Both the position numbers and the translations under genes were made by a program. This document shows, one piece after another, positions 7,856 to 16,895 of a stretch of 64,000 bases of DNA. The notes below the pieces were generated by a model. That model was given only the letters and a program-made list of their open reading frames with translations. It searched no databases and was not told the origin of the DNA. The DNA is taken from NCBI GenBank assembly GCA_944321495.1, contig CALULP010000040.1:1-64000 (forward strand), in the 5' to 3' direction. Within the stretch, counting starts at the first letter, position 1. The number at the start of each line of letters is the position of its first letter. Origin of the DNA: an uncultured Bacteroides sp. (lineage in GTDB: Bacteria; Bacteroidota; Bacteroidia; Bacteroidales; Bacteroidaceae).

Positions 7856-8899
7856 TCAGAAATATTTAGTGATGGATGCGTGTGCGAAGTTATCCATTTC
7901 GTTAATCATCCGTACGGCAGAATCCACAAGCGGATAAGCACAAACCGCACCGGTGCCTTCTCCCAGTCGCAAGTCCATGTTCAACAAAGGGCGGGCATGC
8001 AAAGCGTCGAGCAGCAAGCGATGTCCCGATTCGTCCCCGCAATGTCCGTAAATAGCGTATGCCAATACTTCCGGATATAGGTGTGACGCTGCCAGGATGC
8101 AACTGGTCATGATAAAACCATCCACTAAGATAATGATGCCAAGTTCGGCAGCCTGAAGCATGGCGCCTATTGCCATAACCATTTCCAGTCCGCCAAACCA
8201 ACGGATAATATCGAAAGCAGAACCGTCCCCTTGGTAATTCTGCATAGCTTGCTCCAATACGTGGTACTTGTGTCGGACACCGTCTGTATCCAAACCGCTT
8301 CCTGCACCTACGCATTGAACCAATGGAATACCGGTAAAATAGCTCATCCAGATAGATGAAGAAGATGTGTTCCCGATGCCCATCTCACCGAAACTCAATA
8401 TATTGCTTCCTTCTTCGTGGCAATGGCGAACAATTTCCGCCCCCTGTTCCAAGCAAAGGTCCGCTTCTTCTTTTGTCATGGCCGGGCCATGCAAATAGTT
8501 TTGAGTACCGCGTCTTACCTTGAAATTGATAATGCCTTTGTCGTAAGGTAAGTCGTAATCGACTCCTGCATCCACGATTTTCAAGGTAAAACCATGTTGC
8601 CGGCATAGGAAGTTGATACCTGCCCCTCCATGCAGAAAGTTGCTGATCTGTTGCCAGGTTACTTCTTTGGGTGACAGGCTTACGCCCTCTTCCACAATAC
8701 CATGGTCGGCGGCAAAGATGATATTTTGCGGATGTCGCAGGGAAGGGGATAAGGTTTGTTGAATCAAACCAATTTGTAATGCCAGTTCTTCCAGCCGTCC
8801 TAAAGAACCTTTCGGTTTGGTCAAGTTGTTGATTTTGTCCCAAAGAGCCGGCTTTATGCTCTTATCCGGCAGGTTAATGTGAAATATTGGGGTGCTCAT
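7856..8899 (-). CDS. cobT: Nicotinate-nucleotide--dimethylbenzimidazole phosphoribosyltransferase
   Basis: CobT transfers phosphoribosyl from nicotinate mononucleotide to 5,6-dimethylbenzimidazole or another base, making alpha-ribotides that become the lower ligand of B12. The 347-aa length is standard. Visible family motifs are [12 protein letters not shown] near residue 30, [18 protein letters not shown] and the C-terminal LRLGEGTGA, where E314 corresponds to the catalytic base known in Salmonella CobT. It is the second gene of the operon, 32 nt after cobU and 3 nt before cobS. Which lower ligand is used cannot be told from the sequence. Confidence 0.96.
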   Translation of the reverse strand: MSTPIFHINLPDKSIKPALWDKINNLTKPKGSLGRLEELALQIGLIQQTLSPSLRHPQNIIFAADHGIVEEGVSLSPKEVTWQQISNFLHGGAGINFLCRQHGFTLKIVDAGVDYDLPYDKGIINFKVRRGTQNYLHGPAMTKEEADLCLEQGAEIVRHCHEEGSNILSFGEMGIGNTSSSSIWMSYFTGIPLVQCVGAGSGLDTDGVRHKYHVLEQAMQNYQGDGSAFDIIRWFGGLEMVMAIGAMLQAAELGIIILVDGFIMTSCILAASHLYPEVLAYAIYGHCGDESGHRLLLDALHARPLLNMDLRLGEGTGAVCAYPLVDSAVRMINEMDNFAHASITKYF

Positions 8900-8931
8900 T
8901 GATATGGAATATTATGGGTATAAAGCAGTAC

Positions 8932-9444
8932 TTAAGGCTTTATCTGAACCGGGATGCCAGAAACCATACAAAATACTTTATCGGCATGGGCGGCGATATA
9001 TTGGTTCATCCATCCTTGCAGGTCGGTGAACTTACGCTGTATTTCGTTTTCTGATACGCTTCCCATTCCTATTTCATTAGTAACGAAAATAAATGTGGCG
9101 TTTTGCTGGACCAATTGGGCAAATTCTTGTTTTACGGCATCCAATGCGGCTTGTACATTTGCTTCCAGGTCGAAAAAGAAATTGGTACACCAAAGGGTAA
9201 TGCAATCTACCAACACAACTTTACCGGTAAAAGTGTGTTTGCTTAAATATTTTTCTTCCTCAATGTTTGTCCATTCCGGTCCACGGCGCAACTGGTGGTT
9301 GATGACTCTTTTGTGAAACTCTTCATCCCAAATGCGTGCTGTTGCCAAATAAACCGGATTTGGTGAAAGTTCTAATGCCATTTTTTCTGCATAGGTACTT
9401 TTGCCTGAACGTGCTCCTCCGGTTACCAATATAATCTTTCCCAT
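8932..9444 (-). CDS. cobU: Bifunctional adenosylcobinamide kinase / adenosylcobinamide-phosphate guanylyltransferase
   Basis: CobU phosphorylates adenosylcobinamide and then transfers GMP to it, giving adenosylcobinamide-GDP. The start is the ATG at 9444, which gives MGKIILVTGG and a P-loop GGARSGKS (residues 9-16). The open frame continues upstream through a tRNA gene and that part is not coding. A guanylylated-His region (FHKRVINHQLRRGPEW) and the VLVDCITLW and FVTNEIGMG motifs follow. The 170-aa length is typical. It heads the cobU-T-S-C set, but only 68 nt separate it from tRNA-Gly, and no cobalamin riboswitch fits there. Confidence 0.94.
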   Translation of the reverse strand: MGKIILVTGGARSGKSTYAEKMALELSPNPVYLATARIWDEEFHKRVINHQLRRGPEWTNIEEEKYLSKHTFTGKVVLVDCITLWCTNFFFDLEANVQAALDAVKQEFAQLVQQNATFIFVTNEIGMGSVSENEIQRKFTDLQGWMNQYIAAHADKVFCMVSGIPVQIKP

Positions 9445-9471
9445 AACATGACAGCTTGCCTTTATAACAGA

Positions 9472-9505
9472 AAGAGGGAAAATCCTGCAATGATTTCCCC
9501 TCTTC
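9472..9505 (-). terminator. Hairpin between tRNA-Gly and cobU
   Basis: On the minus strand AAGAGGGGAAAT pairs with ATTTTCCCTCTT across a short loop, followed by a modest T-rich run. It lies just after tRNA-Gly and would end that transcript, or be partly read through into cobU. Confidence 0.5.
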
Positions 9506-9512
9506 AATTTAA

Positions 9513-9588
9513 TGGAGCGGCAAGCGAGGCTCGAACTCGTGACCCTCAGCTTGGGAAGCTGATGCTCTACCAACTGAGCTATTGCCGC
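9513..9588 (-). tRNA. tRNA-Gly (CCC anticodon)
   Basis: The minus strand folds as a full cloverleaf. The acceptor stem is GCGGCAA with TTGCCGC, the D arm GCTCAGTTGGTAGAGC, the anticodon stem TCAGC/GCTGA around loop TTCCCAA (anticodon CCC, reading GGG), and the T arm TTCGAGC. The discriminator is U and the 3' CCA is encoded (9513-9515). U73 fits glycine identity. The gene stands alone with its own promoter box at 9631-9638. Confidence 0.95.
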
Positions 9589-9630
9589 AATAATGTTGTC
9601 CTTTTACAGGACGTTTTTCAGAAACGGTTG

Positions 9631-9638
9631 CAAAGGTA
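9631..9638 (-). promoter_or_regulatory. -7 element of the tRNA-Gly promoter
   Basis: CAAAGGTA on the plus strand reads TACCTTTG on the minus strand, a TAnnTTTG match 42 nt upstream of the mature tRNA 5' end. Confidence 0.5.
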
Positions 9639-9857
9639 ATAAAATACTTTAGAATACGACAAATTTCATGTTTTTTTCATTCATAAATTGGCTTTTTTTT
9701 GATTTGTCCAATATTTTTTTTATCTTGCGCTTTGTGTGAATTATGTCGGGGGATGGGCTGTACGACCTGAAATCCAAGGTCATAACATTACTTTGCTTTG
9801 ACGGCTAAGAACTGACGGAAGTCTGGAAGGATAAGCGGACAACTGTCATAATAAAAT

Positions 9858-11123
9858 ATGAATATGAAGATATATAAGTGCACATTGTTCTGCCTGCTGC
9901 TATTGTATCTGGTGCCGGCCAAAGCTACAGATGCCATAGTAAAGGACGGAGATAAGTATGTTACCATCAGTGGTGTCGTGAGGGATAAGTCTGATAAAAA
10001 AGTATTGGCTTATGCCAGCATATCCATTGTCGGAGGAACTGAGTCTACTGTAGCCAATGCCGATGGCGAATTTTCTTTTAAGGTTAAGGCTCCTGTTGAG
10101 AATACGCAGATTATGGTATCGCATTTGGGGTATCTCAGTGTGCGCATTCATTTAAAAGATGGTGTTTCGCAGTTGCCTACGATTTGGATGACACCTACAG
10201 CTTTGGTATTGGATGAGGTAATCATTGATGGGTACAATCCACGTGAATTGGTAAGGAAAGCCATCCGGAAAATACCGGAGATTTACAGTGCGGAAGCTAA
10301 CCGGCTGACAGGTTTTTATCGGGAAACAGCCCGGAAACGCAGGCGCTACATCAATATTGCAGAGGCTGTGGTTGATGTGCATAAGACTCCTTATACCGAG
10401 AATGCCGGGAAAGACCGGGTACGCATCTTGAAAGGCCGGCGTTTGCTTAGTCCGAAAGTAAGTGATACGTTGGCGGTGAAATTATTGGGTGGACCTACGG
10501 CGGCCATTTATTTGGATGTAGTGAAAAATCCAGACCTTCTGCTTAGTGAGGAGGCTCTTCCTCTTTATGAGTTCCACTGGGAAGGGATGGCTTTTATTGA
10601 CCAGCGTCCACAATATGTAATAGCTTTCCGTCCGCAGGTTATGCTTCCATACGCTTTATATTATGGTAAATTTTATATTGATAAAGAGAAACTTTCATTT
10701 ACACGTGCCGAATTCTTTTTGGATATGAGCGACCAGAATAAAGCTACGCAAGCCATTCTTTATCGCAAGCCATTCAGATTGCGCTTTAAGCCCATTGAAG
10801 TCGCGTATATGGTAAACTATGTAGAACATAACGGAAAAACTTATTTGAACTATGTGCGCAACGAGATTCATTTCAGGTGTGATTGGAAACGGAAATTGTT
10901 TTCAACAAGCTATGCGGTCGTGTCTGAAATGGTCGTGACAGATATTAAGCCTTCCTCAGCCAACATTCCCTTGCGGGAAACTTTCCGGAAAAGCCAAATC
11001 TTTTCAGATGATGCTTCCTTGTTTTTCGACAAAGATTTTTGGGGGAGTTATAATATCATCAAGCCCGACGAATCTTTGGAAAAAGCAGTCGACAAATTGA
11101 GAAAGATGTACGATAGGTTATAA
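9858..11123 (+). CDS. Envelope protein with carboxypeptidase-like regulatory domain
   Basis: This 421-aa exported protein has an N-terminal signal peptide (hydrophobic core FCLLLLYLVPAKA, residues 10-22). Residues 36-115 form a CarboxypepD_reg-like beta sandwich (VTISGVVRDKSDKKVLAYASISI, NADGEFSFKV, VSHLGYLS), the module common in Bacteroidetes surface and TonB-linked proteins. The remainder (about 120-421) is the beta-rich domain that accompanies it in Bacteroidales hypothetical proteins. No TonB-dependent barrel, lipobox or catalytic motif is seen. It is monocistronic and convergent with the downstream methyltransferase gene, 3 nt apart. The role is probably structural or regulatory in the outer membrane or periplasm; substrate unknown. 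Confidence 0.8.
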   Translation: MNMKIYKCTLFCLLLLYLVPAKATDAIVKDGDKYVTISGVVRDKSDKKVLAYASISIVGGTESTVANADGEFSFKVKAPVENTQIMVSHLGYLSVRIHLKDGVSQLPTIWMTPTALVLDEVIIDGYNPRELVRKAIRKIPEIYSAEANRLTGFYRETARKRRRYINIAEAVVDVHKTPYTENAGKDRVRILKGRRLLSPKVSDTLAVKLLGGPTAAIYLDVVKNPDLLLSEEALPLYEFHWEGMAFIDQRPQYVIAFRPQVMLPYALYYGKFYIDKEKLSFTRAEFFLDMSDQNKATQAILYRKPFRLRFKPIEVAYMVNYVEHNGKTYLNYVRNEIHFRCDWKRKLFSTSYAVVSEMVVTDIKPSSANIPLRETFRKSQIFSDDASLFFDKDFWGSYNIIKPDESLEKAVDKLRKMYDRL

Positions 11124-11126
11124 TAT

Positions 11127-11930
11127 TCAATTGCCTTTGCGTAATTCCCAAAACGCTACGGCAGATGCAGCCGCTACATTGAGTGAGTCGACATCGTGGA
11201 ACATGGGGATGCGCACCACATAGTCGGCTTCGGCAATGGTCTGTTGAGGTAAACCATCGCCTTCGGTACCCATGATGATGGCTAAACGGGGCTCGGCCTT
11301 TAATGTGGGAGTATCCAAAGGAATGGAGCGATGGGTCAGGGCCATAGCGGCAAGACGGAATCCCCAAGCATGCAGGGCGGTGAGGGGCACTTTTATCCAT
11401 GTCCAAGGCATGAGGAAAACCGAGCCCATGGAAACGCGTATAGACCGCCGGTTCAATGGGTCGCACGAATTGGGAGTAAGCAATAGGGCATCCATGCCTA
11501 AGGCGGTGGCAGAACGGAAGATGGCTCCAATGTTGGTAGAATCGACCACTCCGTCAATGATTGCCAGTCGCCGGGCATTCCGGCACACTTCTTCCAAGCT
11601 TAGCAAGGCAGGCCTGTGCATGGCACACAGTACACCACGTGTCAGTACATAACCGGTCAATTGAGCCAGAAGTTCCCTCTCGCCCGTGTAGACAGGAATA
11701 TCCGTGCATCGGGCAAGAATGTCGGCGGCATCTCCGGTGAGATGTTTCCGTTCACATAGAAGTGCCAGCGGTTTATAGCCGGCATTCAAGGCTACCCGGA
11801 TTACCTTAGGACTTTCGGCAATGAAAATGCCTTTATCCGGTTCCAGACGGTTGCGCAACTGGGCTTCTGTCAAAGTACTGAATAGGTCTGCACCGGGATG
11901 ATTCAAGGATGTTAGTTCGATTATCGGCAT
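11127..11930 (-). CDS. TrmH/SpoU-family RNA methyltransferase
   Basis: This 267-aa SPOUT-class enzyme should use S-adenosylmethionine to 2'-O-methylate a ribose in rRNA or tRNA. Residues 1-110 form the SpoU substrate-binding domain (KVIRVALNAGYKPLALLCE). The C-terminal knotted domain shows IIDGVVDSTNIGAIFRSATALGMDALLL (motif 1 Asn/Arg), IIMGTEGDGL (motif 2) and VRIPMFHDVDSLNVAAASAVAFWE (motif 3). The exact target nucleotide cannot be assigned. It lies 44 nt downstream of ispE on the same strand and is probably cotranscribed with it. Confidence 0.9.
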   Translation of the reverse strand: MPIIELTSLNHPGADLFSTLTEAQLRNRLEPDKGIFIAESPKVIRVALNAGYKPLALLCERKHLTGDAADILARCTDIPVYTGERELLAQLTGYVLTRGVLCAMHRPALLSLEEVCRNARRLAIIDGVVDSTNIGAIFRSATALGMDALLLTPNSCDPLNRRSIRVSMGSVFLMPWTWIKVPLTALHAWGFRLAAMALTHRSIPLDTPTLKAEPRLAIIMGTEGDGLPQQTIAEADYVVRIPMFHDVDSLNVAAASAVAFWELRKGN

Positions 11931-11974
11931 AATGGGGTGGCTTTCTGTATTTTTTGTTGATTCTTTACGGCTTT

Positions 11975-12802
11975 TTATAAGGTGCCTTGATAGACAAACA
12001 TGTTCGCTTCTTTGGAGAAGTTAGGCAGAGGCTTATCTTCTTTGAACAAACCGTAGACGGAAGACCCTGAGCCGCTCATCAAGGCAAAGGCGGCGCCCTG
12101 CCGGTACATTTCCTGCTTGATTTCGCGGATTACCGGGAATTGAGGGAATACACTTTCTTCAAAATCGTTTGTCATCTGTCCTTTCCATTTTTCAACGGGG
12201 AGTTTGATAATCTCTTTCAAGGATACCGATGGATGTTGGGGAGTTATCTTTGCAAACGCATCACGGGTCGAGACAAAGATATCGGGTTTGACGATGCAGA
12301 TACGGTAACCTTTTAACGAAAGGGATATGGGGGCGAATATGTTTCCAATGCCTTCGGCAAAGGCAGGCTGGTTTTTGATGAAAAAGGCACAGTCTGCACC
12401 TAAACGGGCTGCGTAAGTTTCCAGTTGCCCGTCTGACAATTGCAAGGAAAACTGTTTGTTTAACATCTTGAGCATGAAGGCTGCATCAGATGAACCTCCG
12501 CCTAATCCGGCTCCCGAGGGGATATGTTTCAGCAGGTGGATATCTACCGGTGGGAGGTCGTAATCCTGATCCAACAACCGGTAAGCCTTCACCACAAGGT
12601 TGTCTTCGGCATTGCCGGCTATGGGCGTACCGGCTTGTTGCAAGCTGTACTTGGCTTCCGTATTTCCCTTTGATTCTGTAATTTCCAGTGCATCTTCCAA
12701 AGATACCGGGTAAAACACGGTTTCCAGGTCGTGATATCCGTCTGGACGCTTTCTGATGATGTTCAACCCCAAGTTGATTTTGGCGTTTGGAAAAGTTATC
12801 AT
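11975..12802 (-). CDS. ispE: 4-diphosphocytidyl-2-C-methyl-D-erythritol kinase
   Basis: IspE phosphorylates CDP-methylerythritol in the non-mevalonate isoprenoid pathway. The 275-aa GHMP kinase has NAKINLGL (K8, catalytic region), the GHMP ATP loop [16 protein letters not shown] (residues 94-109) with D106, and the C-terminal [15 protein letters not shown]. Length and motifs are normal. It is divergent from dnaB, with a 22-bp tandem repeat array between the two starts, and is followed by the SpoU methyltransferase gene. Confidence 0.96.
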   Translation of the reverse strand: MITFPNAKINLGLNIIRKRPDGYHDLETVFYPVSLEDALEITESKGNTEAKYSLQQAGTPIAGNAEDNLVVKAYRLLDQDYDLPPVDIHLLKHIPSGAGLGGGSSDAAFMLKMLNKQFSLQLSDGQLETYAARLGADCAFFIKNQPAFAEGIGNIFAPISLSLKGYRICIVKPDIFVSTRDAFAKITPQHPSVSLKEIIKLPVEKWKGQMTNDFEESVFPQFPVIREIKQEMYRQGAAFALMSGSGSSVYGLFKEDKPLPNFSKEANMFVYQGTL

Positions 12803-12865
12803 AATATTATAAATCTGTGTATCAGTGTATTTTTAGAGTCTGTATGTCCGTCGAAGTACTTGTAT

Positions 12866-12953
12866 CGTAGCACTGGGACGCTTGCTCCGTAGCGTTGAAG
12901 TGCTTGGTCCGTAGCACTGGGGCGCTTGTTTCGTAGCGCTGAAACGCTTGGTC
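12866..12953. repeat. 22-bp tandem repeat array A (ispE/dnaB intergenic)
   Basis: Four consecutive units begin with CGTAG at 12866, 12888, 12910 and 12932, exactly 22 bp apart, with a degenerate partial copy upstream (12849). Units alternate between a CACTGGG-type and a CGTTGAA/CGCTGAA-type middle, each bounded by AGC and GCT. The last unit abuts the -33 element of the dnaB promoter. The reverse complement of the same motif forms array E (49731-49811). Confidence 0.9.
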
Positions 12954-12956
12954 GGG

Positions 12957-12988
12957 TTGCAAAGTTACGCAGATTTGTTGTATATTTG
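12957..12988 (+). promoter_or_regulatory. dnaB promoter
   Basis: TTG at 12957-12959 and TATATTTG at 12981-12988 are 21 bp apart, matching the Bacteroides -33/-7 consensus. Predicted transcription start is near 12995. This rules out the upstream start at 12948 and supports GTG 13023. Confidence 0.7.
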
Positions 12989-13022
12989 CCCGCATTTATT
13001 TTTCAATTACATAAAAAATACC

Positions 13023-14591
13023 GTGGCAGATACTATTAAAAGAACTCGGGTTCCTAAAAGCAAGACGGCACAACCCGTTACCGATTACGGGCGTATACAA
13101 CCGCAGGCTACCGAACTGGAAGAAGCCGTGCTGGGTGCCTTGATGATAGAGAAGGATGCTTATTCGCTGGTCAGTGAGATTTTGCGGCCGGAGTCGTTCT
13201 ACGAACACCGGCACCAGCTAATCTATGCCGCAATTACCGACCTGGCCATCAATCAAAAGCCGGTGGATATACTTACTGTCAAGGAGCAACTGGCCAAGCG
13301 TGGTGAACTGGAAGAAGTGGGTGGTCCCTTTTATATCACCCAGTTGAGCAGTAAGGTGGCTTCCTCGGCCCATATTGAGTATCATGCCCGGATTATTGCG
13401 CAGAAGGCGTTGGCAAGGGAATTGATTACGTTTACCAGCCAGATACAGAGCAAGGCTTTTGATGAGACGATTGACGTGGATGACTTGATGCAGGAAGCTG
13501 AAGGTAAATTGTTTGAGATTTCTCAGCAAAACATGAAGAAGGATTATACGCAGATTAATCCGGTCATCTCTGAGGCTTATCAATTGATTCAGAAAGCTGC
13601 AGCCCGTACCGATGGCTTGAGTGGCCTGGAGAGTGGTTTCCACAAGCTGGACAAGATTACGTCGGGCTGGCAAAATTCCGATCTTATTATCATTGCTGCC
13701 CGTCCTGCCATGGGCAAGACGGCTTTTGTGCTTTCCATGGCCAAGAATATTGCGGTAGACTTCCACAATCCGGTAGCCTTGTTCTCGCTTGAAATGAGCA
13801 ATGTGCAGTTGGTGAACCGCTTGATTTCCAATGTGTGTGAAATCCCGAGTGAGAAAATCAAGAGTGGCCAGTTGGCGGACTATGAATGGCAGCAGTTGGA
13901 TTATAAGCTGCGCGAGCTTATCGATGCTCCTCTTTACGTGGATGACACTCCTTCACTTTCCGTATTTGAGTTGCGTACCAAGGCCCGGCGGCTGGTGCGC
14001 GAACATGGAGTCAAGGTAATCATTATCGACTACCTGCAGTTGATGAATGCCAGTGGCATGTCTTTCGGAAGCCGGCAGGAAGAAGTCAGCACCATTTCGC
14101 GCTCGTTAAAAGGGTTGGCAAAGGAATTGAATATCCCTATCATAGCCCTTTCGCAGTTGAACCGTGGCGTGGAAAACCGGGAGGGGGAGGAAGGCAAGCG
14201 TCCTCAGTTGAGCGACCTCCGTGAGTCGGGTGCCATTGAACAGGATGCCGATATGGTATGCTTCATCCATCGTCCAGAATATTACAAAATTTATCAGTCG
14301 CAAGACGGAACAGACCTTAGGGGAATGGCGGAGATTATCATAGCCAAGCACCGTAATGGCGCGGTAGGCGATGTCCGTCTTCGCTTTATCGGCCAGTACA
14401 CCCGTTTCCAGAATCCGGAAGATGACCTTATCGTTCCTCCTCCCACAGCGGAAGGGGGAGGTATCATGCGCAGTTCCAGTATGAATACCCCCATAGGCTC
14501 TACTGCCACGCCTCCACCTCCGGCACCTGATTTTGTACCCCAAGAAGGCAATCCGTTTGGTAACATGCAGGAAGGCCCGTTGCCTTTCTGA
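13023..14591 (+). CDS. dnaB: Replicative DNA helicase DnaB
   Basis: DnaB is the hexameric 5'-3' helicase that unwinds DNA at the replication fork. I chose the GTG at 13023 (ADTIKRTRVPKSK) because the promoter lies upstream of it and downstream of an earlier in-frame start. The 522-aa product has the N-terminal helical domain (QPQATELEEAVLGALMIEKDAY), the linker, and a RecA-like core with Walker A ARPAMGKT (K232), Walker B VIIIDYLQLM, and the SQLNRGVE and RNG motifs. The proline-rich C-terminal tail after about residue 480 is variable. It is monocistronic, ending at a strong bidirectional hairpin. Confidence 0.96.
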   Translation: MADTIKRTRVPKSKTAQPVTDYGRIQPQATELEEAVLGALMIEKDAYSLVSEILRPESFYEHRHQLIYAAITDLAINQKPVDILTVKEQLAKRGELEEVGGPFYITQLSSKVASSAHIEYHARIIAQKALARELITFTSQIQSKAFDETIDVDDLMQEAEGKLFEISQQNMKKDYTQINPVISEAYQLIQKAAARTDGLSGLESGFHKLDKITSGWQNSDLIIIAARPAMGKTAFVLSMAKNIAVDFHNPVALFSLEMSNVQLVNRLISNVCEIPSEKIKSGQLADYEWQQLDYKLRELIDAPLYVDDTPSLSVFELRTKARRLVREHGVKVIIIDYLQLMNASGMSFGSRQEEVSTISRSLKGLAKELNIPIIALSQLNRGVENREGEEGKRPQLSDLRESGAIEQDADMVCFIHRPEYYKIYQSQDGTDLRGMAEIIIAKHRNGAVGDVRLRFIGQYTRFQNPEDDLIVPPPTAEGGGIMRSSSMNTPIGSTATPPPPAPDFVPQEGNPFGNMQEGPLPF

Positions 14592-14601
14592 TGTATCGTA
14601 T

Positions 14602-14651
14602 CAACGCAAGAGGCGCAAGTCTGTTTTTACAGATTTGCGCCTCTTGCGTTG
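14602..14651. terminator. Bidirectional terminator between dnaB and the S9 peptidase gene
   Basis: Perfect 17-bp arms (14602-14618 and 14635-14651) extend through a further partial stem around a T-rich loop. The hairpin sits between convergent genes. Confidence 0.8.
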
Positions 14652-14680
14652 TTTCTATGTTGTTGGGGAACAGGAACAGC

Positions 14681-16858
14681 TTACTTTTTCAGCCAACGGT
14701 CGAGCCATGCGAAGAAAGTACGTTGCCAAAGTACCCCGTTTTGGGGTTTCAGCACCCAGTGGTTTTCATCGGGGAATATAAGCAATTCGGCCGGAATGCC
14801 ACGCATTTTTGCTGCATCAAAGGCTGCCATGGCTTGATTGGCCAATATGCGGTAATCGCGTTCACCGTGGATGCATAGTATGGGGGTATCCCATTTGTCT
14901 ACAAAACGGTGAGGGGAATTGGCGAATGTGCGCTGTGCTACGGCGTTACCTTTTTCCCAGTAAGCGCCGCCCATGTCCCAGTTGGCAAACCATTTTTCTT
15001 CCGTTTCCAAGTACTGCATTTCCATGTTGAAGATACCGTCGTGGGCAATAAACGCTTTGAAACGTCCTTCGTGATGTCCTGCCATCCAATATACCGTGAA
15101 TCCTCCGAAGCTGGCGCCTACACAACCCAAACGGTCTTTGTCGATAAACGGTTCTTTGCTTACTTCGTCAATGGCAGTCAGCAGGTCTTTCATGCATTGG
15201 CCTCCGTAGTCTCCGCTGATAGCCTCGTTCCATTCCGTACCGAAGCCGGGCATACCTCGGCGGCAAGGTGCAACAACAATGTAATCGTGGGCTGCCATCA
15301 TCTGGAAGTTCCAGCGGTAGCTCCAGAATTGGCTCAAGGCACTTTGCGGACCGCCCTCGCAGTAAAGCAGGGCAGGATACTTCTTTTGCGGGTCGAACTG
15401 TGGCGGGTAGATGACCCATACCAGCATTTGTTTGCCGTCGGTAGTCGGAATCCAACGGCCTTCTACGCGTCCCATTTCCACTTGACCGTAGATGTGTTGG
15501 TTTTCGTGGGTGAGTTGCTTGACGGGGTAAGGAGAGTTTATTTCCTTATCGGTACTGTATCCGGGCCGAGTATGGGAGTCTTGCAGGAACAGGGATATAG
15601 GCATTGTTTTGCCGTCTAACCCCTCTACGGCATAGATTTCATCGCCTTGGCTCATGGAGTGGCGGGTAGCGATAAGCTTGTTGCCGCAAGTAGCGACCGA
15701 AGCGTAGTCACACAGGCAGGCTGTTACTTGGTAGGTATGCTCCAGGTCGGTGTTGTAGATTTGCGATGTACCCTGCCATACGCCGGTAAAATAGATACTT
15801 TGCGAATCGTCTGCCCAAGCATAAGTGTCGACATTGGAGGGGAAAGATTGGCTGGCGAATTGCTGTTTGCCGGTCTGCAGATCCATAACCATCAGGCGGT
15901 TCAGGTCGCTTTCATAGCCGTCGTGTTCCATGCTTTGCCAAGCTATGTAACGACCGTCGGGAGAGTATTGCGGATTGGTGTCATAGCCTTTGTTGTGCTC
16001 GGTGATGTTGTGTACTTCTCCTGTTTCCAAGTTATGGATATAGATGTCCGAGTTGGTGGAAAGGGCGTAGTCCAGTCCTGTCTTTTTCCGGCAGGTATAG
16101 GCAATCTTTTTGCTGTCGGGACTCCAAGCCAGTTGTTCGATACCTCCGAAAGGTTTCATGGGACTTTCGTAAGGTTCGCCTTCCAACAGGTCGCGTACGT
16201 TACTGATGCCTGTACCGTCGAAGTCGGCCACAAAGGGGTGGGGCGCAGTGGTTACCCATTCGTCCCAATGCTTATACATCAGGTCGTTTACGATGATACC
16301 GCTGGCTTGTGACAGGTCGGGATATTTGTCTGCAGTGCTGGGGATGGTCTTTACTTGAGAGATGAAAAGGAGTTTCTGGCCGTCGGGTGAGAAGGCGAAG
16401 CCCTCAATGCCACCGTCGTAATTGGTAAGCGGATGGCGTGCGGTGCCGTCAGGATTCATTTCCCAAACTTGGCTTGTGCCGCTCTCGTTGCTCAGGTAGG
16501 CCATTTTTTGCCCGTCTTTTATCCAAGTGGGCTGTGATTCGGAGTAAGGGGTGTGGGTCAGCTGGGCTGTGCCTGTGCCGTCGGAATTCATGATGAAGAT
16601 GTCGGTGTTGCTTTTATTCTGGGATACACTGTAGTAACTCACGGTGTAAGCAATGCGCTTCCCATCGGGTGACAGGCACACTCCACCTATACGTCCCATG
16701 GCCCAAAGGGCTTCGGGCGTCATGCGGTGACCTTCGATACGGATATCCGAACGGCCAATCACGTCGGCCGATGACGTGGCTTCATGTGTGGCCGTGCCGC
16801 ATGCAGAAGCCAAGGTTACGACTGCTGTCATAAACAGAAGGTTTACTTGTTGTTTCAT
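14681..16858 (-). CDS. S9 family serine peptidase, dipeptidyl-peptidase-5-like lipoprotein
   Basis: This 725-aa exported serine peptidase of the prolyl-oligopeptidase family probably removes dipeptides from oligopeptides in the periplasm. A signal peptide ends in a lipobox-like LASAC (residues 16-20), predicting a lipoprotein. Residues 55-460 contain beta-propeller blades with repeated SPDGK and WSPDSKK motifs. The C-terminal alpha/beta-hydrolase domain has the nucleophile in GASFGG (S583), the Asp in GERDYR (D668) and the His in ENHW (H700). The overall layout resembles the DPP5 peptidase of Porphyromonas gingivalis; an acylaminoacyl peptidase is the alternative. It follows the MATE gene by 37 nt and may be in the same transcript. 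Confidence 0.88.
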   Translation of the reverse strand: MKQQVNLLFMTAVVTLASACGTATHEATSSADVIGRSDIRIEGHRMTPEALWAMGRIGGVCLSPDGKRIAYTVSYYSVSQNKSNTDIFIMNSDGTGTAQLTHTPYSESQPTWIKDGQKMAYLSNESGTSQVWEMNPDGTARHPLTNYDGGIEGFAFSPDGQKLLFISQVKTIPSTADKYPDLSQASGIIVNDLMYKHWDEWVTTAPHPFVADFDGTGISNVRDLLEGEPYESPMKPFGGIEQLAWSPDSKKIAYTCRKKTGLDYALSTNSDIYIHNLETGEVHNITEHNKGYDTNPQYSPDGRYIAWQSMEHDGYESDLNRLMVMDLQTGKQQFASQSFPSNVDTYAWADDSQSIYFTGVWQGTSQIYNTDLEHTYQVTACLCDYASVATCGNKLIATRHSMSQGDEIYAVEGLDGKTMPISLFLQDSHTRPGYSTDKEINSPYPVKQLTHENQHIYGQVEMGRVEGRWIPTTDGKQMLVWVIYPPQFDPQKKYPALLYCEGGPQSALSQFWSYRWNFQMMAAHDYIVVAPCRRGMPGFGTEWNEAISGDYGGQCMKDLLTAIDEVSKEPFIDKDRLGCVGASFGGFTVYWMAGHHEGRFKAFIAHDGIFNMEMQYLETEEKWFANWDMGGAYWEKGNAVAQRTFANSPHRFVDKWDTPILCIHGERDYRILANQAMAAFDAAKMRGIPAELLIFPDENHWVLKPQNGVLWQRTFFAWLDRWLKK

Positions 16859-16895
16859 TGTGGTCTAATATTATGGTATAATCGTACTTAAGCGT

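Noticed and set aside
9445..9573. N-terminal extension of cobU
   Set aside because: It would translate the tRNA-Gly gene in reverse; the family start is the MGKIILVTGG at 9444.
12948..13022. Upstream ATG start of dnaB
   Set aside because: The promoter lies downstream of it, and the extra residues have no homology; GTG 13023 fits.
14681..16858. Type IV dipeptidyl peptidase (DPP4) assignment
   Set aside because: Propeller and active-site spacing fit the DPP5/acylaminoacyl-peptidase type better; DPP4 has a different Glu-Glu motif not seen here.
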